From the NCBI RefSeq assembly GCF_004000865.1, contig NZ_BIMB01000017.1, forward strand, positions 1-64,000: 64,000 bases of DNA, in the 5' to 3' direction. Made by a program: the position numbers and the translations under genes. This document shows positions 62,978-64,000 of the stretch, piece by piece (position 1 is the stretch's first letter; each line of letters begins with the position of its first letter). This DNA comes from Paenibacillus elgii NBRC 100335. GTDB taxonomy: Bacteria > Bacillota > Bacilli > Paenibacillales > NBRC-103111. Below the pieces are notes generated by a model, which had not been told where the DNA came from, ran no database searches, and saw nothing but the letters and a program-made list of their open reading frames with translations.

Positions 62978-64000
62978 ATGAGTGGAAACGAAACGGAAAA
63001 TGTTCGCCTGGAGCTCGATTGGGAGCGGTTTATGGCCGATAATGATATGGAATGGGTCGTCAAGCCCGTCAGCTGGGACGAAGGGGCCTTTATCGGCAAC
63101 GGGCTGATCGGCGCGATGATTTATGGAGAGGAGAATGCGAAAAAGCGGAATGTGCTGCGGTTCGTTGCGGGCCGGACGGACGTGACGGCGACCCGGACGG
63201 ACGGTCCGGGCTTCCGCCCGCGCGTACCGGTTGGCGAGCTCGATCTGGAGCTGGAAGGGATGATTTATCATCCGACTTCGATGCGGCTGAATTTGTGGAA
63301 TGCCGAGCTGCGGGCCGTATTGACGACGACCCGCGGAGAGGTTCGGGTCCGGGCATTCGTCCACAGCGAAGCGGAGGTTATGGCCGTCGAGCTTGAGACG
63401 ACGGAAGGGGAAGAGGGCGCGCATTTGGCGTGGTATGCGAATTCCGAGGTGGATCCGGTGCTCAAGCATGCCGATGGCATCAATACGAACCAGTACATTC
63501 CGGAGGAAGAGGTGGACAAAACGACGGGGAAGGACGGCATATCCTTCTCTATCCAGCGGTATGCCCCGAATGAAGGCTGCGTCGCAGCCTGGAAGGAAGT
63601 GCGGGCATCCGAAAGCCGCCGCAGCATCTGGTATGTCAGCATCGTCAACGGCCATGATGAGAAGGCGAAGGAACAAGCTGCGGCTGCGGTGAGGAACGCT
63701 TCGGAGAGCGATTTCGGCGCGTGGGTCGACGCGCATCGCCGATGGTGGCATCGGTATTACAGGCAAAGCTTCGTTTCGATCCCGGACGGTCGGCTGGAAA
63801 GCTTTTACTGGATTCAGATGTATAAGCTGGCCTCGGCCACGCGGGCCGACCGGCCGCTGATCGACAATCAGGGACCGTGGCTTGCCCCGACGCCTTGGCC
63901 GGGGATCTGGTTCAACATGAACGTGCAAATGAGCTACTCGCCAGTCTATACGGCGAACCGGCTGGAGATCGGGGAATCGCTCGTACGGGCGCTCGACGAG
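62978..64000 (+). CDS. GH95-like glycoside hydrolase, cut by window end
   Basis: The first 341 residues of a longer protein are present and the frame is still open at the window edge. The start has no signal peptide (MSGNETENVRLELDWERFMA), so the enzyme is probably cytoplasmic, acting on imported oligosaccharide. GAFIGNGLIGAMIYGEENAK is the typical GNGxxGxMxxG opening of GH95-like enzymes, and the piece ends within the barrel region (LASATRADRPLIDNQGPWL, WFNMNVQMSYSPVYTANRLE). The secreted relative at 52840 has the same opening pattern. AAGGAG lies 13 bases upstream of the ATG. Family assignment is by pattern. Confidence 0.75.
   Translation, partial: MSGNETENVRLELDWERFMADNDMEWVVKPVSWDEGAFIGNGLIGAMIYGEENAKKRNVLRFVAGRTDVTATRTDGPGFRPRVPVGELDLELEGMIYHPTSMRLNLWNAELRAVLTTTRGEVRVRAFVHSEAEVMAVELETTEGEEGAHLAWYANSEVDPVLKHADGINTNQYIPEEEVDKTTGKDGISFSIQRYAPNEGCVAAWKEVRASESRRSIWYVSIVNGHDEKAKEQAAAAVRNASESDFGAWVDAHRRWWHRYYRQSFVSIPDGRLESFYWIQMYKLASATRADRPLIDNQGPWLAPTPWPGIWFNMNVQMSYSPVYTANRLEIGESLVRALDE

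Noticed and set aside
62699..63928. 409-codon minus-strand frame near the window end
   Set aside because: It is opposite the LplC-like and GH95-like genes, whose frames carry conserved motifs; the antisense frame does not.

Overview
The window looks like chromosomal DNA of a Paenibacillaceae bacterium (Paenibacillus or a close relative). This is inferred from strong AGGAGG-type ribosome sites, frequent TTG and GTG starts, CUT1 sugar transporters beside AraC-type and YesM/YesN-type regulators, a large SLH-anchored glycanase, LuxS, a collagen-like spore-surface type protein and LexA boxes of the Bacillus CGAAC-N4-GTTC type. No tRNA, rRNA, CRISPR array, prophage or intact insertion sequence was seen.

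Layout. Positions 1-4.4 kb form an accessory stretch that is visibly AT-richer than the rest. It holds a collagen-like protein, a small hypothetical protein, an MFS exporter, a VOC protein, a LexA-type promoter in front of a decayed short reading frame, and a DUF3231 protein. From 4.4 to 8.1 kb is an unusual operon: low-complexity lipoprotein, two CUT1-type permeases and an HlyD-like adaptor, without an ATPase or a recognisable substrate-binding protein. From 8.1 to 10.1 kb a chemoreceptor gene sits behind a convincing c-di-GMP-I riboswitch and terminator. From 10.2 to 16.4 kb are a BMP/Med-like protein, a hypothetical-TPR gene pair and an ECF sigma/anti-sigma pair. From 16.4 to 21.4 kb are two TetR units with palindromic operators, a Fur-controlled iron-siderophore binding protein, luxS and a SRPBCC protein. 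From 21.4 to 25.7 kb are a SUKH protein, a DHHW/MBOAT acyl-transfer pair and a YetF-like membrane protein.

From 25.9 to 35.8 kb a probable glycosidase lipoprotein is followed by an OmpR-type two-component system, a three-gene ABC-2 transporter and a MalT-like LuxR regulator. From 35.9 to 40.2 kb are a PhnB-like VOC protein, a quinone-oxidoreductase-like enzyme, a molybdopterin oxidoreductase and a LexA-controlled small protein with a zinc-knuckle and an alpha-CTD-like domain. From 40.2 to 46.8 kb a long structured leader precedes a 2086-residue secreted protein that combines a purple-acid-phosphatase-like domain, a GH8 glycanase and three SLH domains.

From 46.8 kb to the end are two carbohydrate-uptake loci. 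Each has its own sensor, a binding lipoprotein, two permeases and a GH95-like enzyme. The first is YesM/YesN plus a CUT1 transporter plus a secreted GH95-like enzyme; the second is a membrane AraC sensor plus LplABC-type genes plus a probably cytoplasmic GH95-like enzyme cut by the window end. Between them lies a macrolide-type glycosyltransferase gene broken by an internal deletion and frameshift. Neither locus has its own ATPase, so both probably use a shared MsmX-type ATPase elsewhere. The overall theme is sensing, degrading and importing complex plant or microbial polysaccharides.
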